DNA from: Lineus longissimus
Lineage: Eukaryota; Nemertea; Pilidiophora; Heteronemertea; Lineidae
Direction of reading: 5' to 3'
Assembly (NCBI RefSeq): GCF_910592395.1
Contig: NC_088319.1
Coordinates: 1,302,001-1,366,000, forward strand
DNA length: 64,000 nucleotides
Part shown: in pieces, positions 20,591-30,889 of the stretch
Layout: every line of letters begins with the position of its first letter
Numbering within the stretch: the first letter of the stretch is position 1
The notes under the pieces: model-generated
What the model was told of the DNA's origin: nothing
Seen by the model: only the letters and a program-made list of their open reading frames with translations
Database searches by the model: none
Made by a program: the position numbers and the translations under genes

Positions 20591-20738
20591 ACCCGAAGCA
20601 GCTCTGCAGGTATAGGGAGACGAATCCTGCCTCTAAAGCTGCTGGTATCATATACATGTATATCACCCGAAGCAGTTCTGCATTTATACGGAGATGAAAG
20701 CTGCCGTTAATAAACTGCTGGTATCGTAGATATCACTG
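20591..20738 (+). repeat. 74-bp tandem duplication
   Basis: Two units start ACCCGAAGCAGCTCTGCAGG and ACCCGAAGCAGTTCTGCATT and end GCTGCTGGTATCATA/ACTGCTGGTATCGTA, followed by TATCAC. The unit is non-coding. Confidence 0.75.
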
Positions 20739-20739
20739 A

Positions 20740-22223
20740 GGCGGCATGATATTCAGTCAGATTTGCTGCTTGCGGCTTTGCATTCCCCAGATACCCGCCT
20801 TGAAGAGGAATGTCGTTACCCTCGATGCCTTGGTAACTCGAGAACAGGGCGTAGCAACTACAGTTCTCAGAACCAACTCCACCTCAAATCGTGAACGCAC
20901 GAACCAATCGGCAGACTGAATCATTATTTCATGACCAAAAAAGGAAAATCTTGTCCATCGATCGTGCTACAATCTCTCTGATCTTCCGAGCCAGGTTTCC
21001 AATGATGCGCAATTCATCCCCGAGAGCTTGGCTACGGAAATCAATGCATGAGTTGAATCAGCAATCTCAGTTACTCTTATGGAGCATATATAAACTTGGA
21101 GTCATTATCTTCTTGGTTTTATCACTGATGTCCGTTGTGTAAGGAAGTCGGAAAACCTTCGATAGCGTTGTACATTCTGAGCAGCTTGGCTGTAGAAATC
21201 GATAATAGCCACAGATACTTCGAGGGGAGGATACTTGTAGAGATCTATCTTCTTGGTTGTATCGCTGAAGCAATTTTCGTGAAGGATTGGAGGATAACAT
21301 TTGATACGCTAATGCATTCCAAGCTTAATCGACAGAAATCGAAGTAGTCGTATTAGCAATCTCAGTCTCGGCGCGGAGGGATATTTTTCCTGAGAGCATT
21401 GGTTTCAGCAGTAAACTGCTGGTTTCAAAGATCACGTAGGGCCCCTCAGAGTGCCTGTACATATGGGTGATTCATTTGTGTCTGATCCACACTGGGATAT
21501 CTCGAGATTCACGAGGCACCTGCCTTTTATATTGAACATAACCCGATTTTGGTAAAACCTATAAGGTCCAGCTTGAAAAGGTGTTACAAGCTTAGGAATT
21601 CTTCCAAATTCTATTCTGGGAACCTCCCTAAGATGCCCCCGAGATATTCACGTTCAGGAACGGACTTGTAGTACATCCGTAATACATTGTTAATGGATGT
21701 ATTCAAAGCGCACACTCTATTTCTCTAATGGACGCCTTGAAACAACATATCAGAGGTTCATCTTCTTGTCATCGATCACCGATACCGCCTGAGTGATAAC
21801 ATATTACTCAGCAGCAGGTTACCAATACGCTAACACCGTGTTTAATACATTCATATCAACCTGTGGACTGGGTTCGAAATCGATTTGTTCGCTGCATCAG
21901 CAATCTCGATTTCTGTGCAGATATAGATTAAACCTACAATGTAACTGTTGGTACAGAAAGAGCCGGATCTCTCTCGATCTTTTCTACTGAAAAAACTGAC
22001 AAAACCTGTTGACAGAGATAATTTTCAAAACGCAGCATTCCTGCATTCGTGTATTCGTGACCATATTGACTGAACTGTCCCCTTGGACTTGACAGGGGTC
22101 GCTTTCGAGGCAAAATGTGGAATCTTATGGCAGCGAAGCATAGGTGGAGACATGCTCCAGGTAGGGAGGCTGGTGAATGTCGTGGTTTGTCGTATAATAT
22201 GTGTCTTCAGTCCTCAGCTTCAA
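20740..22223. repeat. Non-coding; very old tandem array suspected
   Basis: The words GAAATCGAT and TCAGCAATCTC recur with loose spacing (about 21029/21056, 21193, 21332/21353, 21880/21896), each near a CTTGGCT or TTCTTGG word. This looks like an array decayed beyond simple recognition. No gene is supported. Confidence 0.4.
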
Positions 22224-22609
22224 TGCAAGTATCAATTCGTGTCTTGTACCCCCCCCCCCCTCCTCAAGGGTACGACACCTTATCACCCTATAACGACATC
22301 TTAAGGCTCAAGCATCACCCTTTTTTCACCAATGCTACTTTTTCTTTCGTCAAGACATCACCATCAACAATATATCAGTTATCACCATCATATAAAGTAA
22401 CCGGACTAATTTTACTGGGTAAGGCTGTATGTTCGACAAGACATCGACACATTAGCATCCTTATTCTTTCCAGCTTCGCCAAATTTTCACTAAAGGAAAA
22501 ATAAACACTACTCAAGCATCGGCAAAGATTAGTGGTGATAGCTTAACAGCTTAACTACCCTTGAGGAGAGGGGGGGGGGGGGGGTACAAGAAACGAATTG
22601 ATACTTGCA
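22224..22609. mobile_element. Foldback element with poly-C/poly-G in its arms
   Basis: The left arm TGCAAGTATCAATTCGTGTC, TTGTAC, C12, TCCTCAAGGGTA (22224-22272) is mirrored by TACCCTTGAGGAGA, G15, GTACAAGAAACGAATTGATA, CTTGCA (22556-22609). Arms are about 50 bp and the loop about 280 bp. The homopolymer tracts are at the same arm position but differ in length by three bases, as expected from slippage. Confidence 0.75.
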
Positions 22610-22637
22610 CAAGTGTAAACCGTGTTACGTATTCGAG

Positions 22638-22786
22638 TGTGTTCCCACATCATTTGGGAACGCTGACGTACAGATTGACAAATTCTTCTTTGGTTTCCCC
22701 TCTTGAAAAGTCTGTAGTTGTCAGTCTAGCTGTCCATTGTATTGAAACACTGAAATATGAAGGAAAACAAAAAAGGTTACACCGGG
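22638..22786 (+). mobile_element. Diverged, left-truncated copy of the CCGGTGTAA MITE
   Basis: Shares CATTTGGGAACGCTGACG, AGATTGACAAATTCTTCTTT, CTCTTGAAAAGTCTG and TTGTATTGAAACACTGA with the intact copies at 37960-38138 and 61115-61294. It ends GGTTACACCGGG. The left terminus is missing, apparently lost at the junction with the foldback element 22224-22609. Confidence 0.65.
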
Positions 22787-23192
22787 TAAATTTTCGTCAT
22801 CACCATCAAAAGCATTCACGAGACATGATATTCATGTACATGTACATGTATATTCACTTCTCTCTTCCAATATTACCATTCATGTTGTAAGTTACTGTAC
22901 AGAATGCTTTGCGGTCTTGCAATGTGATTGGAATGAAAGCAGACGCTGCAATAGATTATTATACCTTTTTTTAGGATGAACAACATAAAACGTATCTGTT
23001 TTATATAAAACAGCTTCGCCCAAAATGTTTTAAATGCACCATTCTAACCATGTCCGTCACAAACTTTCGTGTGACTATAGCATCCTGAATCTCATGCGAT
23101 TTGGCGAATTCAAAAAGTTGCGGATCAAGATGGAGTTTAGTGGCCCTAAGGCCTGTCTTCAAATTGCCGAATATCTCACGTCAAACATGAAC

Positions 23193-23264
23193 GCCCTGAT
23201 AGCTCAGCGGTTAGAGCGCTCTGCTTTAGATTGGGTGGTCACGGGTTCGAACCCCGGCGAATGT
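23193..23264 (+). pseudogene. tRNA-derived SINE head (tRNA-Lys-like)
   Basis: GCCCTGATAGCTCAGCGGTT provides a perfect pol III A box (TAGCTCAGCGG) and GGTTCGAACCCC a perfect B box. D stem GCTC/GAGC and a T arm ACGGG/CCCGG with one mismatch can be drawn. The acceptor stem does not pair and the anticodon stem is weak (loop CTTTAGA), so it is not a working tRNA. T-rich tails follow (TATTTTTTCGGTTTTTTTAA). Confidence 0.65.
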
Positions 23265-23435
23265 ATTTTTTCGGTTTTTTTAAAGGTCTTCTTTCCATTT
23301 TTCATCCATGAACGTTTATCAGGCGCGGATTTGAATTAGATTCAAACCCTGGCGAATCTTATATCGTTTTTTTTAAAGCTTCCTTTCTACTTTCATCCAT
23401 GAACGTTTATCAGGCGCGTATCCAAGGGGGTGCAC
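23246..23435 (+). repeat. 95-bp duplication of the SINE B-box and tail
   Basis: TTCGAACCCCGGCGAAT with its T-rich tail and CATCCATGAACGTTTATCAG GCGCG (23246-23325) is repeated from 23341 as TTCAAACCCTGGCGAATCTT ... GAACGTTTATCAGGCGCG. The second copy lacks the A box and has a damaged B box. Confidence 0.75.
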
Positions 23436-23439
23436 CAGA

Positions 23440-25240
23440 GGCACGCCCCCTAATTGATATAGAATCTTTAAAATTGACCATGAAATTTTGGAACACACCT
23501 GTAGTGCAGCAATTTTGATGAGAAATGCAGTGCACACTCCCTCTTCTTCCAGTTCCTGGATCCGCCAGCGCTCTTAGACCATCATCATTATTATCATTAT
23601 CAATATTATCATGAAGAAAACCCCACTGATTCCAGGTTTTCGAGCACTCCAGGGAATGGTTTGACTATCAGTCGGCGGAGCTTTCTAAGTGCAATTGCCC
23701 GGTGCATCCGCACTTTCGGCTTCCAAAAGAATCTTAATTCAAATCTGCCATTGCCGACATCATTGGCCCCAAATCGTGTCGTATACGGAGTTTTTTTCTC
23801 CTAAATTCTTAAAAACAAATATAGGTATATATATCCGATTGGAAGAGGGTGCCTCATTGGCTGATGACTTAAGCCTCGCCCCGGTGTTCACACCAATCTC
23901 TGCATTGGTTCGCGGCGGGCACTTGCCATTGTTGTTGTTATTGTTGATGTTGTTGTTGTTGTTCTTGAAATGGACCGTCCCCCGGATGGCCGGGACGTTC
24001 ATAAATCTAAATAATCGAGCGAAGGACATGGAACACAGAATTGAAAGCGGATAATCATAATAATCCTCATAGATATCAACAATATTATGACATTAATACA
24101 TAAACAAACCATCGTTCGTAATAAAGGTAAATTGACCCGTTTGTTGTTGTTGTTGAAAGAGCATGTTATGATATATGACCTTCATGAGTCAGTGCCTGGG
24201 AAAAGATGGTAGATTCCACCCGCCCAGAATCCAGTTCTCGTCTTCAAAGGCGCACCCTTGCACTTGGGAGCCTCGGTGTAACTTATATCAATTTGAGGTG
24301 CTCGCGTTTCTGACTATCTAGCTAAAAAACAGAGCCTATCGAAATTTTAAAAATATTTCATTTGCTCCCAACAAATTCCAGTTCGACAGACTATGGTCCA
24401 AAGCAAACAGCTTTTAACATTTGGCTCTCACATCTCATTTAACCATTGACCAGACCGAAAAAGTGATTGCCTTTTTTCAGAAGTCAATGTTTGAGAATGT
24501 GTATATGCAGTTTCTGTAGTGAATTGGCGATTGCTCTGTTCTTCAACAAGTGACAATACAACCCCCAGTTGAGTTATTCTTAAATTTCATTATATCGTCA
24601 TCGGCTTTTTATTGAAAATCGATAATGAGTCATCCATATTTTCGATTCGGTGCAGTAAACAATTTTTAAGTAATTGAAGACACATTTGATGAATTTGAAA
24701 AATATCAAACTCACCAAAACATAAACCTTCGATCAGATAACCAGCGGCAATTTTGAATAGATTGAGTCATGGGAGGTTATAGCGATAATCTGTGTGCGAT
24801 TTAAGTAAATAATGGTGTCCAAATTAGAGGGGCAGGTAAATTTCATAACCACACCCCTTCGCTGAGGGATTGATACCGAACTGGAGGTATTGGATTTTCC
24901 CACCGAACACCGAGAGGGTGGCGCTATCATTTAGCATGTTTTGGGCGAAACCAAGGTCCCTCGCCGAGGTTTTGGGCGAAATGACATTTCCACGAGAGCA
25001 TGTGTTTTGTGTGGCGGTCACGAGCCTGTGTCGTGCGTCAAATCTGCAATGACTGATATACAATATCCAAGGCCAGCAGCTCGAAAACAAGCCGCCCCTA
25101 TTAACTGAATTACCTAAAAATCCTTATTTTCAAACCAACTTCGGGCCACGTCTGCTTATGAGAATTGCAAGGACCTATTGGGCTGACCAAAACGGAAATG
25201 GTTAACTTCAAATATCTGAAAACTGCCATCTCTAGGCAAC
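23440..25240. other. Non-coding upstream of the channel gene
   Basis: No gene is supported. A TTG-rich microsatellite lies at 23926-23963, with another short TTG run near 24139, and ATCATTATTATCATTATC near 23581. The patch 24900-24980 repeats TTTTGGGCGAAA and may be related to the array that follows. Confidence 0.4.
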
Positions 25241-25925
25241 AACAACGTCATCGCCTTTGACGATTCATGATGCGGCATACCTGATTTTTCCTTCCTTGAT
25301 CACAAAGCGTTGGCAACATAATACTGCGAAGGATGAAAAACATGATAATAGGCTCGGCTTCTTGGCGAAATGGGATTTCGCCAGTGTCATTTTGATACCA
25401 ATACTACAGAATTCAGGGTACGTGCCTCAGTACGAAACCTTCGACTGGGCGATAGCGTCATCCATCGCTCTTGAAAATATGATGATTCACAATTCGATGA
25501 ATGTCTGATTTTTCTTTCTTAGATAACAAAGCAGTCAGAGCTGTAGAGGATAAAAACCATGGTGATGATAGGCACAGCTTGGCGAAATAGGAATTCGCCA
25601 GAGTCATTTAGATACCAGTATTAACTCTTCGAAGAGCAATACGTGTATAGTGCCATCCCATCGTTATTGCAAAATTAGATGATTTGCGCTACGGAATATG
25701 CGTGTCTGCATTTTACCTTCTTTGATAACAGAGCAGCGGGAACAACAATAGAAGAGACATATACGTACATGTCTCAGCTGGGCGAAATTGTAATTCACGA
25801 TGAACATTTACCATGTCATGGCACCCTACACATCCCTCCATCATTTACAGAACGGAAGAGCTGGTATCTTTCCCAACGGCGAGATTTCGAACCTGTGGGC
25901 GAGATTGGCTTTTGTTTAATTTTTC
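25240..25925 (+). repeat. Decayed 200-bp tandem repeat just upstream of the channel's coding exon
   Basis: Three units can be aligned, beginning near GATGATTCACAATTCGATG (25485) and its relatives at about 25262 and 25680. Each continues with CTGATTTTTCTTTCTTAG-like, GATAACAAAGCAG and AAAACATGATAATAGGC-like words and a GGCGAAATGGGATTTCGCC-type palindrome. Period is about 200-215 bp. The array ends within 60 bp of the acceptor preceding the start codon, so it lies in the intron or upstream region of the channel gene. Confidence 0.6.
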
Positions 25926-25986
25926 AAATATTTGATGGCATCAGGTGGATTATGCTAAGTCTTATTCTCTATCTTCAGGGGGCAGC

Positions 25987-26668
25987 ATGGCGTCCGAAAG
26001 AGACGAAGATGACGTCACAAAAACCGACGACAAACAAAAATCACATGACTTTGCAGACGGACCAATCAAAGACAGGAAACTAAAATTCAAAGACGAAACT
26101 GGGCAAATTGAGGATGACGTCATCGTGGCTACTGAAGCAGACGACGTCGAGATCGCCATGGACTCTGGGATACGTGATATAACCTTAGATTCAGACGGCG
26201 ACGGTGGTAAACATTGCAACGGAAAGGACAAATTCAAAAATGGCGAGGCGACCTCTAGCGATGACCTCACACATCACGACGACGAAGATGGCAACCCGAA
26301 AAAGAAGAAGAAAAAGTGTTCCACGCCGCATGCTTTATTAAAGGATTTATCATGGCATTTAGGACCACTAGTGTTACTTATTGCCTACTGTGCTCTCGGG
26401 GCCTTGGTCATGGAATTTCTCGAGTCTGGCCACGAATTAGACGTCAGGGCAAAAAGCCAGGAATACCGAAACGAGGTCGTGGAAGAGCTCGTTAACGTGA
26501 CGTCATCAGGGGACAACGCAAATCTCTCGGCGTCCATCTTGGAAGTGATCAAAGGGTATGAGGAGAAAATGTTGAAAACCTACTCCCAGGGAGTAACTAA
26601 CCCGAACAATACCAAGTGGTCCTTTAAGGCGGCACTGTTCTTCACAGCCACCGTGGTGTCGACTGTAG
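25987..26668 (+). CDS. Two-pore-domain K+ channel (KCNK family), coding exon 1
   Basis: Encodes residues 1-227 and the first base of codon 228 of a potassium leak channel. The start chosen is ATG 25987: it has A at -3 and G at +4, and lies 8 bases after an acceptor-like TATCTTCAG (AG 25977-25978). Residues 1-115 are disordered, acidic, and end in a run of lysines. The first membrane helix is about 124-144 (WHLGPLVLLIAYCALGALV). The extracellular cap (145-208) has potential N-glycosylation sites (NVT, NLS, NNT) and no cysteine, so the cap disulfide of TWIK/TREK-type channels is absent. The first pore helix follows (WSFKAALFFTATVVSTV). The exon ends at donor GTAGGTAAGT, splitting the glycine codon of the TVGYG filter (phase 1). 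Joined to 35648-36339 it gives 457 aa, a normal K2P length. The subfamily cannot be assigned by eye. Confidence 0.93.
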
Positions 26669-26699
26669 GTAAGTTACATTTTCAATCTTCATCCAAACA

Positions 26700-27980
26700 G
26701 CTCACACATTGACTTGAAGTCGTCTTTCCAAGCTGCAACTTGACTGGCAATCTCTGAGCTCCATCATTGGTAACGGTTGCTTAGTGATACTAGCACCTTT
26801 TACTGCGTATTTTTGCTACGGAGCAAATGCTAGCAATCCTCTCATCGGGATATTGCTCGATTGGCCGATTTCAAGGTTTAACAGAGCTATGGGCAATTTT
26901 CCCCCCCCCCCCCCCCCACTCGCAAATGTACTGTGTCAACGTGTGCGGGAGTGCTTAAATATTGATAATTAAAAGGGCCATTTTGAAACGAAATACATGT
27001 AGTTCGATCCGATGTGATTCACCACTTGGCCAGCAGAGGGCAAAATCCAAAAACTTGCTGTGACTCCTCTGCTGCTGGCCGGATTGACATAAGGTTTATA
27101 TCATGCGCGCATCTAAGGACGCCACACAATATATCACCCAGGTATTGACCAATCTCTGAAGTCCACAATTTGGCTGTTTGACTTTTGCAATAGGAGGATA
27201 TTTCTTAATATCCAAAGTTCAACCGGTGAGCACAATATTGTCCCCGGAGACACTGATGTTCAAGCTGAAGCAGTAAAATTCCAATAATGTCACATTTTGT
27301 TGCGTGAAGTGTTGCAAAAAATGATGGATAGGTTCGTTTCACAAAACGTTTCTGCATTTAATCAGCGACATCAGCAGACACTTCGCCCCATCAATTATGT
27401 CGTTGATTACAACATATTGACCTATTTTTCATAACGGCTCCGATCGGCGTTTCCGTAACACATTTAATTAAAAAACACTGTCATGCTTTCTGTCGTGAAT
27501 CGAAGTGGCCCGGTGGGGCCGGACCTGACTGGTTCTGATCTGGATTGAATGCGCACTGTGTAAAAAGGCCTATTGTCAACATATCTTGTGATAGTCATTA
27601 ATGAATTGTCACATGTTTATTAGTGACTAACCGAATATAAATACTTCCTATCTAAAAGGATAATGATATGGCCTGATGCCATTGAAGAATCGAACCATTT
27701 CCTCGAAATCACTTCCCAGTAGTCATGCTAAACCACAGGCACACGTGCATAAGAGATCAATAGCCCACGGTCGATTAACCCTCACCGATATAGCACACGT
27801 TATACGCTATTTCCATTATAAAATGTAAATCGGACAGAGTTTAATGAAGAATACGTTTGGTGTTCACCGGCGTATCCGTATGTACGTTGTGTATACCGTT
27901 ATTTTCAAACACCTGTTATTGAACTTGTTATTTTTCATGGGGAAGTACAAACCGTGAAAGTATTGCGCAGTGTGATTCGC
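26700..27980. other. Intronic sequence, no gene seen
   Basis: Contains a C-run (about 26901-26918) and no recognisable exon. The part around 27500-27580 (GAATCGAAGTGGCCCGGTGG, CTGTGTAAAAAGGCCTATTG) resembles the end of the foldback element at 3737-5892 and may be a remnant of that class. Confidence 0.35.
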
Positions 27981-27982
27981 AG

Positions 27983-28250
27983 TCCAGGTAACCTCGACTC
28001 TATCCGCCGCGCAGGTTCGAGGAAGCCTCGTTGATTTACCCGAGGCGAGCCATACATTTTCAGTGCATACAATGGAAACACTGTCATACCGAGGGCTCTG
28101 GTATTGCCAGTATTCACTTGGATCGAGGTACCCATCCTACAGAAAAACACGTGACCGGACGCCGGAAGCTTACGCCCCCAAATCGAGTTCATGACGAGTG
28201 AATTGCCGTCAAATACCAGTCTCTGTAATGAGTGAATGGGGGAGACTGGT
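27983..28250 (+). mobile_element. About 270-bp dispersed repeat, copy A
   Basis: Runs from TCCAGGTAACCTCGACTCTA to GAGACTGGT and matches 39073-39355 on the opposite strand throughout (shared words CGAGGAAGCCTCGTTGA, CCGAGGCGAGC, CGCCCCCAAATCGAGTTCAT, GAGTGAATTG). No clear terminal inverted repeat or target duplication is seen, so the class is unknown. It lies in the channel intron about 0.8 kb before the nested gene. Confidence 0.75.
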
Positions 28251-28254
28251 GCAA

Positions 28255-29028
28255 GAGCCTATACGATTCGGCGATTTTATACTATTTCATCATTTTAAGA
28301 CGCATTCAGTTTAGTCGAGACAAGATAGCAAGAGCAGCATTTTTTCGACACAAATTTACTTGGCTCCTTGTGAAATAAGGTAGGAAAACCGACCTCAGTC
28401 TTGTGGTTTCTTTGCCGAGTTTGTACCTTGATCGTCTGAATGAATTGACGGAATGAACAAAGTTTGTTGAAAACTATAATCATGATAATGTGGTAGTGAC
28501 CGCCGATGAGCCACCATTTATGATATACGTGAATACAGGGTTAGTATTCAAATTCCCAGTAAATCGCTTTCGGTTAATGACGATTCTTAGAATAGAACTT
28601 AGTAATAGTAATACGATGGATGTACTATTAAACTATGTAACTGTATCAAACTTCCTATTGGTAAGACTGATCTGTGTTGGCAGGTACGGGAGGGGTGTGT
28701 TAATGGACACCAACGTATAATGTTTTCTTTCGCTTTCCCATAATGCGTCTTGACGGTCTACAAGCCAAGACTTAATATTTCAACATGTATAACTAATCGT
28801 GTTGATTACTCATTTTGCAGTTGTTCAAGCCGGCAGCAGGGGTAACAGGGTATTATGTGATCACCTGTCACCCCTTCCTGCGAATACGACAACCAAAATT
28901 AGTTATGCATGAGCGATATCGCGTACAAAAAAATGTCCTTGTCTTGGACTGTGTCTTAGTGATTATACTTTCCGAATCGAAACTAACTAAAAAACCTTAA
29001 TTGTGACATGTTTTTTTGCTTCTTTTAG
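28255..29028. other. Upstream region of the nested exonuclease gene
   Basis: No exon was recognised with confidence. An acceptor-like TTTTTTTGCTTCTTTTAG ends at 29028, one base before the start codon, so a 5' untranslated exon should lie somewhere upstream. The promoter could not be located from sequence. Confidence 0.35.
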
Positions 29029-29029
29029 G

Positions 29030-30049
29030 ATGGCGAGCAGCGCTAGCAGTGAACCTCCGTTCCAACTGGTGGACCAACACGACCAAGTGGAACACGCCAT
29101 TGCCGCAATCAACCGCGAGGAACTGATAGCTGTGGACTGTGAAGGTGTGAATCTTGGCCGGGATGGGTCACTCACTGTCGTTGCAATTGGTACGAGAACG
29201 GACACATTCCTGTTCGACGTACTAAAGCTGGGTGCACGGGTGTTCGACCGCGGACTCCGTGAGATCCTCGAAGATGTCAATACCGTGAAACTAATGTTCG
29301 ACTGCCGAGGAGACTCAGATGCCCTGTGGCATCATAACAAGGTCAGGCTCGCTAACGTCATGGACATCCAGCTGATGCAGGTCCTGTACGAAAGGAGACA
29401 TCCAGATGAGAAGCCACAGGCCCAGAAAGATACGGAGAAGCGCTTCGAAGAAAAAGGCAAGAAGTTCAAGAAACAAAAAGCCTTGAATGAATGGCCCAGG
29501 GTACGCGGACTGGCACAGTGCATCGCTTGGTATCTAAACGACGCCTCGATTTTGGCGACAAAAACGAGCTGCAGTCTGCCACACGCCGATGGGTCTACTG
29601 ATCATGAAATGTGGGGCAAGCGTCCTATCACTCGAGACATGCAACTCTACGCCGCAATCGACGTCTATGTATTGTTCCCGCTCTATGACAAGTTCAAGCG
29701 CGGAATCACGTATGAAAACATGAAGAAAGCGAAGAGAGGATCCGATAGGTATGCCGGGTTCTTCAGGGACCGGAAAGTGATTGCTCCTAATCCATACGAG
29801 TGCCACAACCTGCTTCACATGTACATCCTGGACGATCAGCCAGCTAGCCGCAGGAAGAAAAAATGTCCAGTTTGTGGTTTCAGTCTTCCTTCGGCTGATA
29901 TCAACCGTGATACTGGCCTATGCAAGCTGTGCCGCCTGAAGAAGTTCAAGATAGAGAGCGCCAAGATAGGTAAGGAGAAGTGGGAGGAACACGAGAGGAA
30001 GCGCCTGGAGAAGGAGCAAGAGGAACTTGAGGAGCAGGAACAGGACTAA
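29030..30049 (+). CDS. EXD1/Egalitarian-like DEDDy 3'-5' exonuclease with zinc ribbon
   Basis: A 339-aa protein in one uninterrupted exon nested in the channel intron, same strand. The 3'-5' exonuclease fold covers about residues 12-225. Motif I is AVDCEGV (D36, E38), motif II MFDCRGD (D91), motif III YAAID (Y207, D211), so the four acidic residues and the tyrosine of the DEDDy class are present. Residues 125-152 form a basic, charged insert. A zinc ribbon follows, CPVC (279-282) and CKLC (298-301), then a charged helix to the end. Relatives act in RNA metabolism: EXD1 supports piRNA production as an RNA adaptor that has lost catalytic residues, and Egalitarian binds localised mRNAs. Here the catalytic set looks intact, so nuclease activity is plausible. 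ATG 29030 (ATGG) directly follows a TTTTAG acceptor; a GTG-initiated extension upstream is not credible. Substrate and orthology are unproven. Confidence 0.88.
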   Translation: MASSASSEPPFQLVDQHDQVEHAIAAINREELIAVDCEGVNLGRDGSLTVVAIGTRTDTFLFDVLKLGARVFDRGLREILEDVNTVKLMFDCRGDSDALWHHNKVRLANVMDIQLMQVLYERRHPDEKPQAQKDTEKRFEEKGKKFKKQKALNEWPRVRGLAQCIAWYLNDASILATKTSCSLPHADGSTDHEMWGKRPITRDMQLYAAIDVYVLFPLYDKFKRGITYENMKKAKRGSDRYAGFFRDRKVIAPNPYECHNLLHMYILDDQPASRRKKKCPVCGFSLPSADINRDTGLCKLCRLKKFKIESAKIGKEKWEEHERKRLEKEQEELEEQEQD

Positions 30050-30329
30050 ACATTGGTGCCCTACCACAGGTTGGGTCTTCGGTCAATGCACTTGCTGAAC
30101 CGTTTCACCAGGGTCGGGTTGTTCAAAATGACAAAACTCACGTTCTCCTAACGAGAGCTGATCAATTTTTTTAACTTTTGTGACCGCGCCAAAACCAGAA
30201 GTAGTATTATTCTGAAGTATTAGAACATTATGCAGCATCCTGCAAAATATGACTTCATGACCCGGATGAGTGCTCCGATCTTAGTAACTGTACTATACTG
30301 TAGATGACACTACTGTAGCTGATATTCAT

Positions 30330-30880
30330 ACGCGCGGGCGGATGGGGCAGGGATTTTCAAGCTAATCCTTTTATCATGGGTCCCATCAGCTTGCAGTATA
30401 GAGTCTGGGAGATATGAAAACATTCCAATGAAACAGAGGAAATGTCCTTCGTGTAAAGGGGGATACAGTGGAAGATGAGTTCCACTTTCTTATTGTTTGT
30501 GATAGTCACTCCGCTGCCCGGGAAGCAATGTGTTTAAATATTTATGTACATTTAATGACTTTTTATATCTCTCAGATATGGGTAAATTTAAATATATTTT
30601 AACATGTACTTCTAATTCTCTCTGTATTCGATTTGCAGGTTATATTTATAATATGTACTCGTATTAGTTGGAAGCTAACCTATGGCCAGATTCGATATTT
30701 TGGCAAACTAATAAGGAGGTGATGAAACTTGACCTTATAAAGGTGTCATCATCTCCTGACTAATTTCCTTAGATGTCTTTTTGTTATTTTTATCTCGTAT
30801 CATTGTATTATATGTCTTTACATCTGCAACAGCCTCATGGGCACTAACAAAATATATCAAGTGAAATTGAAATTGAAATG
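30330..30880 (+). pseudogene. Decayed 3' end of a LINE (reverse-transcriptase C-terminus and tail)
   Basis: A reading frame gives SIESGRYENIPMKQRKCPSC and then, after one extra G near 30460, DTVEDEFHFLIVC. This is the characteristic Cys-x-x-Cys ... VEDExHFLxxC end of the protein of jockey/CR1-type non-LTR retrotransposons. The frame ends near 30610. The 3' part (to about 30880) finishes in repeated ATTGAA words (GTGAAATTGAAATTGAAATG), the kind of short tandem tail such elements carry. It is 5'-truncated and frameshifted, and lies about 300 bp downstream of the exonuclease gene in the same orientation. Confidence 0.7.
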
Positions 30881-30889
30881 TAAATACTC

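Noticed and set aside
23193-23264. Suppressor tRNA with anticodon TTA (reading UAA)
   Set aside because: The anticodon stem is weak, the acceptor stem is absent and the T-rich tail is duplicated. It is better explained as a tRNA-derived SINE.
25945-25986. Longer N-terminus for the channel
   Set aside because: The extension begins with GTG and crosses an acceptor site; ATG 25987 has a strong Kozak context.
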